Origin: Multifurca ochricompacta | Lineage: Eukaryota > Basidiomycota > Agaricomycetes > Russulales > Russulaceae | DNA: 64,000 nucleotides | Assembly (NCBI GenBank): GCA_022496185.1 | Contig: WTXG01000044.1 | Span: 1 to 64,000, forward strand | Direction: 5' to 3' | Shown here: piece by piece, positions 1 through 9,869 of the stretch | Layout: each line of letters opens with the position of its first letter | Numbering within the stretch: position 1 is the stretch's first letter | Notes under the pieces: generated by a model | The model's input: only the letters and a program-made list of their open reading frames with translations | What the model was told of the DNA's origin: nothing | The model's database searches: none | Position numbers and translations under genes: made by a program

Positions 1-80
1 CTGCAGACATCTTCACAAAGGCACTCGATCAGGCAAAGGTGCTGAAATGTGCTGCAATGCTTGGCTTGGGCCCAGCATAA
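1..80 (+). pseudogene. 3' end of a Ty1/copia pol (RNase H C-terminus), cut by window edge
   Basis: Frame 3-80 reads the ADIFTKAL motif that ends copia RNase H domains, then stops with TAA at 78-80. A purine-rich tract (94-104) and an LTR starting TGTTG at 105 follow directly, as expected for the 3' end of a copia element in plus orientation. The rest of the element lies outside the window. It is not the copia family seen at 7-34 kb, whose pol ends differently. Confidence 0.8.
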
Positions 81-104
81 GGGTGGCACACTGACATGGG
101 GGAG

Positions 105-417
105 TGTTGCTTGGGGTCAAAGAAGCACCAAGAATTCATCTCTTAGTTCGGGAATGATCGGGAATTGACCCTATGTGCCAATGCACCACCCACCTCCACA
201 GCTGTGAAGGTATTCATCTGCGCAACATTATTACATTAAGCATATGCGCTCCACAAGTGCTTATGGACATCCTATCTATAATATTCATACCCACATGTAT
301 ATAAGGACTGCAGAGAAGGGTCATCTCACTTAAAGTCTCATTCCCTTCTCTGCAGGTTAGTATTACTTCGTTGTAGCAAACATAATAAAACTCAAAAGTC
401 TCATTCCCTTCTCTGCA
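105..417 (+). repeat. 3' LTR of the copia element at the left edge
   Basis: Begins TG after a polypurine tract and probably ends CA near 417. The 3' boundary is inferred because the upstream target duplication is off-window. A TATA box lies at 297-303. A 24-nt leader (332-355) begins about 35 nt downstream of it and is followed by a splice-donor-like GTTAGT at 356. The same 24 nt recur at 395-418 without the donor. Compare the copia LTRs at 5931 and 28157, which show the same organisation with unrelated sequence. Confidence 0.7.
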
Positions 418-418
418 G

Positions 419-775
419 TCCCTTGTGTGCCCAAGCACATAAGGCCCCTTGTATCCGTTCAACGAGACAAATCTGCAGCCAGGTGAGCTCGTCAAAGAGC
501 GTGCCAGGGTCCATGCCACATTCCATCTGAACTTGGGCATGTAATGGGCAATCTAAGGCAACGTGGGCGAATGTCGCTGGGGTAACGTCATCACAGTGGC
601 AGAGGTGGTCGGCCTCTGGGCGGGAAGAGAAGAAGCGCGAATGGTATTCTGCTATGAAGGTGTGGCCAGTGGCCAGCTGGAAGGCGGTGGAAACTGTATG
701 CCGGGTGAAGGGGTCGTGCTTGCGCTTAGTGGTAGCCACAGCCCAGAGGGGGTGATTGCCACCCGTGAGTTTCAA
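419..775 (-). pseudogene. C-terminal fragment of a LINE-type retrotransposon protein
   Basis: The minus-strand frame encodes about 118 residues with the pattern TGH..I.EYHSRF, then a CHC knuckle and T..HV..DCP. This resembles the end of fungal non-LTR retrotransposon polyproteins, after the RNase H domain, where a C-C-H-C cluster is usual. The upstream RT and endonuclease are missing, and the copia LTR adjoins its 3' end. Assignment is by motif pattern only. Confidence 0.55.
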
Positions 776-779
776 GTTT

Positions 780-1873
780 GATCTTATCAGCTACTTCATA
801 CTGTCTTTACTCCGGGCCGGCTGCCCGTCCATCAAAATTTTCAATTTCTTCACCTGTCCGTCCACTTCTTACTATATGTTTCATATGTTAACCGTCACCT
901 GAACTTCACCATCACTTCACCATCACTTCACTGTCTTCAGGACCTGGTCTTTTCCTTGCTTGTCTCTTTCCTTCTTACCAAAATTGCCATCTTTGGCTTT
1001 CACTTACTATACTGCTCTTTTCAAATCTGGACTCTCAAGAAGTATATAAAGGTATCAATACTGCTTGTAGTAGGCCCAGCAACCAGCAATATAGCTTCTC
1101 TCTCTCTCTCTCTCTCTCTATCTCTTTGTGTGCAAAGAACAGTTATTGAACAAGGCGCAAGGTCAATCGGAACCATTGGCACCATCATCAGTAACATTCA
1201 GCACGATCTAATGCTCATCAACTTCATTGCATCGCGCGGGCTCATCTCTCTCTTCCTCACAACTCACTGCTCACCTTACTCTTCAGGGAACAGGCTTTGC
1301 TTTGCACTCACCGCGGATAGGCTCCGCACAGAGGCAAAGGTCATTCCTAAGAGAAAAAAGAGAGATGTTTGAGAACCCTGAGAGAGTGTGTCTATGTTGC
1401 TGAGGGAATGTCAGAAAAGGATGTTTGTTGATAGCCTTTTTGGGTGCAGAGAAGCAAAAGAGAAAGATAAAATAAGACAGAACCCTCATTGGTTTGGTTA
1501 TCATGTCTGGCCCTACCACTAGAACACAACCATTATATGTACCTTTATATGCTTGTAAAGGGACCAGTTGAAGGGAAGACTAGTGTGCATGAGGGCAGGA
1601 GTTTGGATGAAAGAGGACAACTCGTGCATGATCACATTTCCTACTTGTATCAGAGTCTGTCTGAAATTGAAACTAACGTGTCAAACATTTTTATTAAATA
1701 AAGCTGTGAATCAAGAGCATATGCTTTGGTCTGGAGGCTTCACCAGAACTATCTTAACAACAACTAAAATAATGATGACCGAGCTGAACCTGGGTAAATA
1801 CAAAGTAGTTGCCTTAAATTTTAGAATACATTTGAAAAGATGCCACTCCAAAAGCAGTTCCATACTTGAAGCT
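780..1873. other. About 1.1 kb without a recognisable gene
   Basis: No credible coding frame. It holds a (TC)n microsatellite at 1097-1119 and a stretch at about 1283-1335 that resembles 54160-54220 (both contain a GCACTCAC..C.GAT.GGCTCC core), suggesting two decayed copies of an unnamed repeat. Short open frames here do not look like protein. Confidence 0.5.
1097..1119 (+). repeat. (TC)n microsatellite
   Basis: Uninterrupted TC dinucleotides, about 11 units, followed by an imperfect TCTATCTC tail. Confidence 0.9.
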
Positions 1874-2097
1874 CTACACATTGATCCTCGCACCATGCTC
1901 AATCAACAATTTCTTGATCTCGACATGTCTGTTGACTGCTGCCGCCCGCAGAGGATATCCATAATAGCTGCCCTTTGCATTGACATCAGCGCCATGGTCT
2001 AGCAGCCATTTCACGATCTCGACATGTCCCTTGGCTGTCGCAGCCTGCAGAGGATATCCATAATGGCTGCCCTCCGCATTGACATCAGCGCCATGAT
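1874..2097 (-). pseudogene. Ankyrin-repeat tail of an NLR-like gene, C-terminal segment
   Basis: Minus strand encodes a little over two ankyrin repeats of 33 residues (core HVEIVKWLLDHGADVNAKG, GYPLQAAAAKG) and a diverged last repeat ending ARINV and TAG at 1874-1876, so this is the true 3' end of the reading frame. At 2097 the frame is cut by a hAT element whose 8-bp target duplication (2090-2097, 3524-3531) joins it to the next segment. Ankyrin arrays of this kind are common C-terminal sensors of fungal STAND proteins. Linkage to the Goodbye-NACHT piece at 56 kb is inferred. Confidence 0.8.
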
Positions 2098-3523
2098 TAG
2101 TGAATAGCAGGGGTAACCCCCAGGTATCTTCATTGGTACCCGTACCCATACCCATACCCGTCGCTACGGGTACGGGTAACCCGCGGGTTACCTGTGTAAA
2201 CACGTGCAAGTTTTTTGCTTGCATCGCGCATTTCGGATAACCGGCCTGGGCCATCCCGGTCAAGGAGATGCACAACACGTTCATTTGTGGCTACTCAGGA
2301 TCCTTCAAAGATTCCTGTTTTATATTCATAAGATTAAGATAATTCATTATTCTATTGTTGTTTTATTATTCTGGTTTCAATTTTATACAAGCGCAACTAA
2401 AATCCACCTCAATATACAAAGATGATTAGATAGATGTTATAGAACATTGATGAAAAGCCTGTCAGATAACCGCATAGAATGCAAAAATAATTGACAAATG
2501 CATAGTGATTGGCAGGGGTAACCCCTGGATATTTGTTTTGATACCCAGGTTACCCATAAAATGAAACGCATGCAAGTTCTTTACTTGCATCGCGCATTTC
2601 GGACACCCGGCCCGGTCCATCCCGGTCAAGGAGATACGCACTTGGATACAACGCGTTCATTTGTGGCTACTCAGGATCCCTCAATAATTGCTGATTTATG
2701 TTCAGAAGATTAAGTTTATTCTTTATTTACATTATTATTTTATTTCATTTTGTGGAACAGGCATGGCACAGGCTTGTACTTTAGATGTACTATATCAGCT
2801 ACTAGATTAAATGAACGCGTTATCTCGTTATCTCATTTAATGATGTAATTTGATCATATGTCAGATCTTAGATGTATATTCTATGTATCTAATTAATTTG
2901 TGAACGCGTTTTTGTTGTGTTATCTATGCATGATCACAATCTTGTCGGACCAATGGAAAATCAAAGCCGTGATTGTTAAGTCAACCTTCCTTAATAGGAA
3001 GGAGATCAGACCAATATGCTGGTCCATGCGATGCAATGTAGTCGCTGCTCTATGCAGCCTGTAGATACACGCGGGCCTTGTTTCAGTAAAATAAATTGAT
3101 AATTAGATTATAGAATAGTCTAAAGTAGTCTAGAGTGTATTTTAGATAGTGCCAGACCAGCAGAATTGATCGCACGTTAATAAACCAGTTGCATCATGAT
3201 TTTTAAGAGAGTGGATCACTGATAACACTTTTATTTTACATCGCACTGTTGATCTGCTTTGATATTTCATAGGATAACACTAGAATATATTTACAGAAGC
3301 CCTGTAGCATACATCAAATTTAATCTTGTCATTTGTTTGCTACAGATGTATTTTATCATTACATTTCTGCTGATCTTGTCAATGACTGATGACCACTTAT
3401 ACCTGCCAAACCCGCTGCGCGGGTACGGGTTTCTGGTGGGTTGGGAGTTGTATACCCGTACCCGTACCCATCAAAACCCACGGCGCTTACCTGCGCGGGT
3501 ATGAAAACCCTTGCTGATCCCTA
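2098..3523. mobile_element. Non-autonomous hAT-family DNA transposon
   Basis: The 1,426-bp element is flanked by the 8-bp duplication GCCATGAT (2090-2097 and 3524-3531), the hallmark of hAT. Its ends are imperfect inverted repeats fitting TAGNGATNAGCANGGGT, matching at 13 of 17 positions. GTACCC/GGGTAC-rich subterminal motifs occur near both ends (2135-2190, 3420-3475). No transposase frame is present. The left terminal 400 bp occur twice in tandem (from 2098 and from 2503), including a second copy of the end motif at 2503. Confidence 0.85.
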
Positions 3524-3802
3524 GCCATGATCTAGCAGCCATTTCGCGATCTCGGCATGTCCATCAACTATCACCGCCTGCAGAGAATATCCATACTCAC
3601 TGCCCTTTGCATTGACATCAGCACCATGATCTAGCAGCCATTTCACGATCTTGGCATGTCCCTTGGCTGCCGCTGCCTGCAGAGGATATCCATACTCGCC
3701 ACCCTTTGCATTGACATCAGCGCCATGATCTAGCAGCCATTTCACAATCTCGACATGTCCCTTGGCTGCTGCTGCCTGCAGAGGGTATCCATACTTGCCA
3801 CC
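3524..3802 (-). pseudogene. NLR ankyrin-repeat segment
   Basis: Nearly three 33-residue ankyrin repeats on the minus strand, in frame with the next segment once the hAT element is removed. The upstream end is cut at 3802 by a solo LTR flanked by CCACC (3798-3802) and CCGCC (5626-5630). The apparent N-terminal extension of the open frame toward 3931 is LTR sequence, not gene. Confidence 0.8.
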
Positions 3803-5625
3803 TGTAACGGGTGAAGCTCCGTGTACACTTAGAAACAGGAAGGGCAAAAGGGTGTGGTGACCTAAGTCATTGGGCATACCGCGGAGGCAAACGTCACATG
3901 TTAAGCAATGACCAGGAACTGTGTCACCCACTGTGGTTTATGCAACCACGATGACAGCGTTCTGAAACTGGAAGAAGCTGCAGCCCCAAGAGGACAAGAT
4001 CCAGAGGATCGAGTCACACAGGGAGGCAGGATACCATTAGCACTATGTATCGAACTCGTGTAGACAGTTACTCACCTGCAGCCCCAAGAGGACAAGATGG
4101 GGGCTACAGGCTGTTACAGGGGGTCTTATATACATTTCTCAGTGTAACAAGGTAAGCAGTAAGTGTAAGCAAGAATCAGCAAGTATCAGTCAGCTGTATT
4201 GCTGACTGAGCCTTATCTTTGTGATTCGTAAGCTGCTTTACTCTGCTGACTGATCATACTCCACAGTGTGATGTCATAATGACATTACTGTGGAGTAGAT
4301 AACTGATATGTAGTCTAGCCCTTTGGTCTGGAACACGTCTATCTACTGATACATATTGTCATGGCTCTATTTTATTTTCCTTTTATTTTTCTCCCTTTTG
4401 GATCACATGACTGTGGGAAGATTACCCAGCAGTCTCAACACGTGATCATGGGAATGTAGTCGTGACATGGATCATGTGACCGAGTCACATGTAATAGTCA
4501 CATGCTGCTTAGTCAGCACAAGAGCCACTCAATGATAACAAGTCAATTCTCTATTGTGTTTACCACAATAGGCAAAGCCCCACAGTCTAGACGGTTCTAG
4601 ACCAAGTGGAGCTGCTATCAAGATAAGAGGAGTCCAGCCTAGAAGGTTCTAGGTAAGTGGAGCTCTAGATAAGGGCCCAGGTTGGGCCATGGCCATTTTT
4701 AGCACAGAATCATATGTATCAGTAGATAGACGTGTTCCAGACCAAAGGGCTAGACTACATATCAGTTATCTACTCCACAGTAATGTCATTATGACATCAC
4801 ACTGTGGAGTATGATCAGTCAGCAGAGTAAAGCAGCTTACGAATCACAAAGATAAGGCTCAGTCAGCAATACAGCTGACTGATACTTGCTGATTCTTGCT
4901 TACACTTACTGCTTACCTTGTTACACTGAGAAATGTATATAAGACCCCCTGTAACAGCCTGTAGCCCCCATCTTGTCCTCTTGGGGCTGCAGGTGAGTAA
5001 CTGTCTACACGAGTTCGATACATAGTGCTAATGGTATCCTGCCTCCCTGTGTGACTCGATCCTCTGGATCTTGTCCTCTTGGGGCTGCAGCTTCTTCCAG
5101 TTTCAGAACGCTGTCATCGTGGTTGCATAAACCACAGTGGGTGACACAGTTCCTGGTCATTGCTTAACGTGTGACGTTTGCCTCCGCGGTACGCCCAACG
5201 ACTTAGGTCACGACACCCTTTTGCCCTTCCTGTTTCTAAGTGTACACGGAGCTTCACCGGTTACACATATGATTCTGTGCTAAAAATGGCCATGGCCCAA
5301 CCTGGGCCCTTATCTAGAGCTCCACTTACCTAGAACCTTCTAGGCTGGACTCCTCTTATCTTGATAGCAGCTCCACTTGGTCTAGAACCATCTAGACTGT
5401 GGGGCTTTGCCTATTGTGGTAAACACAATAGAGAATCAACTTGTTATTGTTGAGTGGCTCTTGTGCTGACTAAGCAGCATGTGACTATTACATGTGACTC
5501 AGTCACATGATCCATGTCACGACTACATTCCCATGATCATGTGTTGAGACTGCTGGGTAATCTTCCCACAGTCATGTGATCCAAAAGGGAGAAAAATAAA
5601 AGGAAAATAAAATAGAGCCGTGACA
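3803..5625 (-). mobile_element. Solo gypsy-B-type LTR, minus strand, split by a second copy
   Basis: Starts TGTAACGGG at 3803 and ends CCGTGACA at 5625, the reverse of the LTR flanking gypsy-B. Removing the inner insertion and one target copy (3803-4356 plus 5271-5625) leaves 909 bp, close to the 907-bp LTRs of the complete element. Flanks CCACC and CCGCC are a 5-bp target duplication with one later change. Confidence 0.9.
4357..5265 (+). mobile_element. Solo gypsy-B-type LTR, plus strand, nested in the reverse copy
   Basis: A complete 909-bp LTR, TGTCATGG to GGTTACA, with perfect 5-bp target duplications CATAT (4352-4356 and 5266-5270). Host and guest belong to the same family in opposite orientation, so this stretch looks like a long hairpin but arose by self-insertion followed by LTR-LTR recombination. 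Confidence 0.93.
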
Positions 5626-5930
5626 CCGCCCTTTGCATTGACATCAGTGCCATGGTCTAGCAGCCATTTCATGATCTTGACATGTCCCTTGGCTGCTGCC
5701 GCCTGCAGAGGATATCCATAATGGCCGCCCTCTGCATTGACATCAGCGCCATGGTCTAGCAGCCATTTCGCGATCTCGACATGTCCGTCAACTATCGCTG
5801 CCTGCAGAGGATATCCATACTCACCGCCCTTTGCATTGACATCAGCACCATGGTCTACCAGCCATTTCACAATCTTGACATGTCTGTTGACTGATGCCAC
5901 CTGCAGAGGATATCCATAATGGCCGCCCTC
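5626..5930 (-). pseudogene. NLR ankyrin-repeat segment
   Basis: Three ankyrin repeats on the minus strand (DHGTDVNAKGG, DHGADVNAEGG, DHGADVNAKGG cores), nearly identical to units in neighbouring segments. The gene is interrupted on one side by the solo LTR ending at 5625 and on the other by a copia-type solo LTR with CCCTC duplications (5926-5930, 6437-6441). The unit is 99 bp. Confidence 0.82.
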
Positions 5931-6436
5931 TGTTGAACACAGAAGATGTTCGGTGATGCTTCAGGCATCAGGTGATCAGATTAGCTGCTCTGTAGATTAG
6001 ATTAGATACCGGAGTTTCGGACTATTTACATTATCATTATTACTTTCTTTCTCACATTCCGCAGTAGCTGACTGATGCACTATGTAACATGTGATTTCTG
6101 TACTGGCCAATGGCCTTTCTCCCTCATGTTTATTGTTTGGACTTTGTCCGGCACTTGTGGACTTATTCCCAGTGCACAGACCACCCCTTGATTAGTATAT
6201 AAGGGTGTCTGTTTCGTCCTCTACACTTCAGAGTTTTCTTCACCTCTGAAGTGTAAGTCCCTTCTACATTACTTCCTACTTATACCTTTGACTAACCGCT
6301 CTCTGTAGCTAACTTGTCGTTCTAGGTCAGTAGTATAGTAACAGAGTTTTCTTCACCTCTGAAGTCTAACTTGTCGTTCTAGTTTAACCAACTAACAACC
6401 CACAGTCAGTATGCTGCGCATCATGCCTGTTTCACA
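5931..6436 (+). mobile_element. Solo copia-type LTR inserted in the ankyrin array
   Basis: 506 bp, TGTTGAACAC to GTTTCACA, with perfect CCCTC target duplications. A TATA box lies near 6197. The leader begins at 6230, followed by a well-formed 56-nt intron at 6253-6308 (GTAAGT, GACTAAC branch site, TAG). The exon-exon form without that intron recurs at 6343-6382. Exon sequences differ from those of the LTR at 28157 but the two halves inside this LTR agree exactly. Confidence 0.92.
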
Positions 6437-6955
6437 CCCTCCGCATTGACATCAGCGCCATGGTCTAGCAGCCATTTCATGATCTCGACATGTCCCTTGG
6501 CTGCTGCTGCCTGCAGAGGATATCCATAATGGCCACCCTCTGCATTGACATCAGTGCCATGGTCTAGCAGCCATTTCATGATCTCGACATGTCCCTTGTC
6601 TGCCGCTGCCTGCAGAGGATATCCATAATGGCCACCCTCTGCATTGACATCAGTGCCATGGTCTAGCAGCCATTTCATGATCTCGACATGTCCCTTGTCT
6701 GCTGCTGCCTGCAGAGGATATCCATAACGGCCACCCTCCACATTGACATCAGCACCATGGTCTAGCAGCCATTTCACGATCTCGACGTGTCCCTTGGCTG
6801 CTGCAGCCTGCAGAGGATATCCATAACAGCCACCATCCACATTGACATCAGCGCCATGGTCTAGCAGCCATTTCACAATCTCGACATGTCCGAAGGCTAT
6901 CACCGCCTGCAGAGGATATCTATAATTGCCGCCCTCCGCATTGACATCAGCGCCA
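6437..6955 (-). pseudogene. NLR ankyrin-repeat segment, largest block
   Basis: Five full 99-bp ankyrin units plus part of a sixth on the minus strand, each reading HVEI(V/M)KWLLDHG(A/T)DVN and GYPLQAAA. Neighbouring units are nearly identical in DNA, pointing to recent amplification or concerted evolution. The upstream end is cut at 6955 by the 3' LTR of copia-1. The next bases of the gene are not found beyond that element, so the missing middle of the gene was probably deleted. Confidence 0.85.
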
Positions 6956-7451
6956 TGTCAAACAATCATGCTGCTGGTTATACTGACTGTGGTTAGTAGC
7001 AGGTTAGGCTAGAGAGACAAGTTATACTTCAGAGGTAGAAGAACTCTCTATTGCTATACTACACACCTAGAGAGACAAGTTATCTACAGGAGACGGTTAG
7101 TCAAAGGTAAGGTAGTAAGTATCAAAGGGAACTTACACTTCAGAGGTAGAAGAACTCTGAAGTGAAAGAGACGAAACAGACACCCTTATATACCCCAAGG
7201 GATGGTCTGTGCGCACTGGGAATAAGTCCACAAGTGCCAGACAATAAACAGAGAGGGATAAAGGCCATTGGCCAAAGAGATATCACATGCTTACTGTGCA
7301 TTACTAAGTCCATCACTAATCAGCTGAGTAAGGTGAGAAGAAATGTAATAAAGATAACATAAAAAGTCCGATACTCCGAAATCTAATCTAATCTACAGCT
7401 GAAGCGAACCTTAGATGCCTGAAGCATCTCCAGACACATCCTGTGTCAACA
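6956..7451 (-). repeat. 3' LTR of copia-1
   Basis: 496 bp, TGTCAAAC to GTGTCAACA on the plus strand, so minus-oriented like the pol frames to its right. A purine-rich TGGAGGGA tract abuts it at about 7452-7459. The leader exon is at 7137-7158, with an intron at 7084-7136, exon 2 at 7067-7083, and a processed copy at 7009-7047. The target copy on the gene side is CGCCA (6951-6955); its partner is missing. Confidence 0.9.
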
Positions 7452-7748
7452 TCCCTCCATGGTGAAGGCATCGATCATTGATGGAAATGAGCTAAATGAG
7501 CACACCGCTGTTCACAATTAAACGAACATATTGCCAGCCAGAGATCCAACTTCTCTAACTCTCAAGCGCGGGTTGTGAGCTTTGCGTACAAGGTGTAGAT
7601 TCACTTATGCAAGCTGAAATGCTTGACATCTTTGAGTCTACTTCTGGCATACTCACACCACTTGCGTCACTCTTGAGGTCGAGAATGTGCTCATGTTGCA
7701 TGGTGGGAAAGTGAGACTGGTGTACAAAGTCTCCAGATTCCAGCTCCT
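7452..7748 (-). other. Untranslated 3' tail of copia-1
   Basis: Between the pol stop and the polypurine tract next to the 3' LTR. About 290 bp with no recognisable domain. Closely similar sequence follows the pol end of copia-2 at 57637-57890, so it is part of the element. Confidence 0.7.
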
Positions 7749-8630
7749 TCATTCCAGCACTAGTCCAAATCCAGTTACCATGTGATCAAAAGATGATCTG
7801 GGCAGAGACTTTGTAAGGCCATCTGCTAGCATCTCTCCAGTGGGAGTTCGCACCAAGTCAATCTGGTGTGATTCTACATACTCCCTAATGGCATGGTACT
7901 TTATTGGTATGTGCTTAGATTGCCTTCCTGTGACAGGGTTTAATGCAAGATCTACTGCACCCTTATTGTCACAATGCAGTTGTATGGGTGAACTAACTTC
8001 ATATCCCAATTCCTGCATGAACGTCCTATACCATGCAGCCTGATTTGACACCTCTGCTAGGCTCATATACTCAGCTTCTGTGGTGGACTGCGCTACTGTC
8101 TTTTGTTTCCTGGAGCACCAACTAATGGCTCCATTGGCAAGAAAAAAGACATAGCCAGAGGTGGAGTGGCGGTCCTCTTGATCTCCCCATGAGGAATCCA
8201 CAAAGCCATGAAGACCAACTTCACCATTCCCTCCAGAATAGCGCAACTTGTAGTCTTTTGTAGCATTTAGATAGGCTAAGACATACTTTGCTAGTTGCAT
8301 GTGCTGCTGGGAAGGGTTGGAAGCAAATTGGCTAAGGCATGCAACAGCGAAACTAATGTCAGGTCTGCTTCCTATCTGCACCCAAAGCAGAGACCCCATT
8401 AACTGCTGATACCTCTTAATATCAGAGGTAGATGCCTGATCTTCAAATTTGACCAAATGAACATCCACGCCAGAGGGTAGAGGAGTATATACTGGGTTGG
8501 AATCCCCCATTCCAAACCTCTCAACTATTGAGGATACATAGGCTGTCTGGTCTATATCCAGTGTCTTGTTAGGACAGTCCCTGGTGATGTTAACTCCAAG
8601 GTAGGACTGGATTTCGCCAAGATCGGTCAT
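7749..8630 (-). pseudogene. copia-1 pol: end of RT and RNase H
   Basis: The frame covers the C-terminal part of copia RT (MTDLGEIQSYLGVN, SLLWVQIGSRPDI) and the RNase H domain (FVDSSWGDQEDRHSTSGYVF, AEYMSL, HCDNKGAV, KHIPIKYHAIREYV). It is separated from the rest of RT by a stop near 8634, so it is decayed. The insertion of gypsy-A at 9202 splits the gene; the upstream part is at 25485-27538. Confidence 0.88.
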
Positions 8631-8636
8631 CTCATA

Positions 8637-9196
8637 TCAGCTAGATAGAGAATCCTTCAGCCATTGTATCTTCTTAGTGGAGGACCCAAGTATAGTGATG
8701 TCATCAACATATAAAATGACAAAAAGTGAACCATCCCCCTCTTGGTGATGATACACATATACTCCTGCATCAGAGTACGTCTGAGTGAAGCTCAGTTCAT
8801 TGAGAACTGCATGGAATTGCAAGTTCCATGCTCGGGAAGCTTGTTTGAGGCCATACAGAGCCTTCTGTAGCCTACAAACTTTGGACTCTTGTCCAGCAAC
8901 AATGAAACCAGTAGGTTGCTCCATGTAAATCTCCTCATCCAGATCGCCATGTAGGAATGCCGATTTGACATCCATTTGGTGGATTTCCCAATCCTCAAGC
9001 ACGGCCAACGCTAATAATAGTCTAAGAGACTCAAATCTGGCGACTGGGGAGAAGGTTTCATCAAAGTCCACCCCCTCTATTTGGGTGAACCCTTTTGCTA
9101 CAAGCCTAGCACGAAAGCGTCCATCTGCTTTCAATTTAAAAACCCATTTAGACTTTACAGCCTTTCTACCTTCAGGAAGGTCTTCAAGGCGCCACA
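8637..9196 (-). pseudogene. copia-1 pol: N-terminal RT
   Basis: Reads [37 protein letters not shown] and YVDDI, the classical copia RT blocks with the YVDD active site. At 9197 it meets the CTTTA duplication flanking gypsy-A. The preceding residues continue at 25485 on the same strand. Confidence 0.9.
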
Positions 9197-9201
9197 CTTT
9201 A

Positions 9202-9828
9202 TGTCACAGCAAGGTGTGGTGCTGTGTCGAAGTTCGAGGTTCGAGGTTGTCTGTCAGTGCTACAAGAGCCTTTTATCAAATCAAGGTTCCAAGCTAGGTC
9301 AAGTTGTGCCGGTCAAAGGGGGCACATGCGCGAGATGAAGTCGAGCAGTGACACTAAGTCCTGCTGCAAGTTTCAAGGGGTCGAAGTTCCTTCAAGGCGC
9401 GGCTTAAAGGTTTCAAGTGGAAGGTGTCCTCAGTCAAGTAATGTGAGTCCCAGTACACCTGTATTGCTACAGAAGAACAGACTTAACGTCTTGTCCTTTC
9501 TACTAGGGTCTTTATATACATGCATGCTGGTAGGGAGACTATTCTGGTAGTTACTAGAGCTTTCACTAGACAGTCTAATGGTTGTACAGTAGAATGTCCC
9601 AGAATGATATAGATGGTGGAGGGGTTACGCCCTCTACTACTGATCAGTAAGCAGATGAGTAAGATCCTCAGTAAGCAATCAGTCAGCAGTGTAAATGATA
9701 AGTCATAAGTCCTTTATCAGCACGTCATGTGGTAAGAGTAGCATATGGAAAGAAAAGAAAAGACAAAAGCAACGCAAACGACAAGTCACATGTCCTTGAC
9801 CCTTGTACCAGCCTAGGGAACCGTCACA
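9202..9828 (-). repeat. gypsy-A 3' LTR
   Basis: 627 bp. In element orientation it runs TGTGACGGTTCC to TGCTGTGACA. The adjoining tract at 9829-9838 is the complement of a polypurine tract (AAAGGGGGTAA). A TATATAAAG box lies in the middle of the LTR, and the self-primer sequence starts about 31 nt downstream of it. Confidence 0.93.
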
Positions 9829-9869
9829 TTACCCCCTTTGTAGGTCCCTGTCTGACCCCAGACAGTTGG

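Noticed and set aside
956..1372. A small protein gene around the TC microsatellite
   Set aside because: Composition is driven by the simple repeat; no conserved motif, no second copy in frame.
2130..2195. Telomere-like ACCCGT/GGGTAC repeats
   Set aside because: They are subterminal motifs of the hAT element, occur near both of its ends, and do not form a telomere unit array.
3803..3931. N-terminal extension of the ankyrin protein
   Set aside because: These residues are encoded by the solo LTR; the same peptide appears at other gypsy-B-type LTRs (e.g. near 40200 and 60750).
3803..5625. A giant hairpin or foldback transposon
   Set aside because: The inverted symmetry is fully explained by one solo LTR inserted in a reversed solo LTR of the same family, with CATAT and CCRCC target duplications.
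9202..9828. Coding frames on the plus strand inside the gypsy-A LTRs
   Set aside because: They repeat identically in both LTRs, lie antisense to the element and show no protein features.
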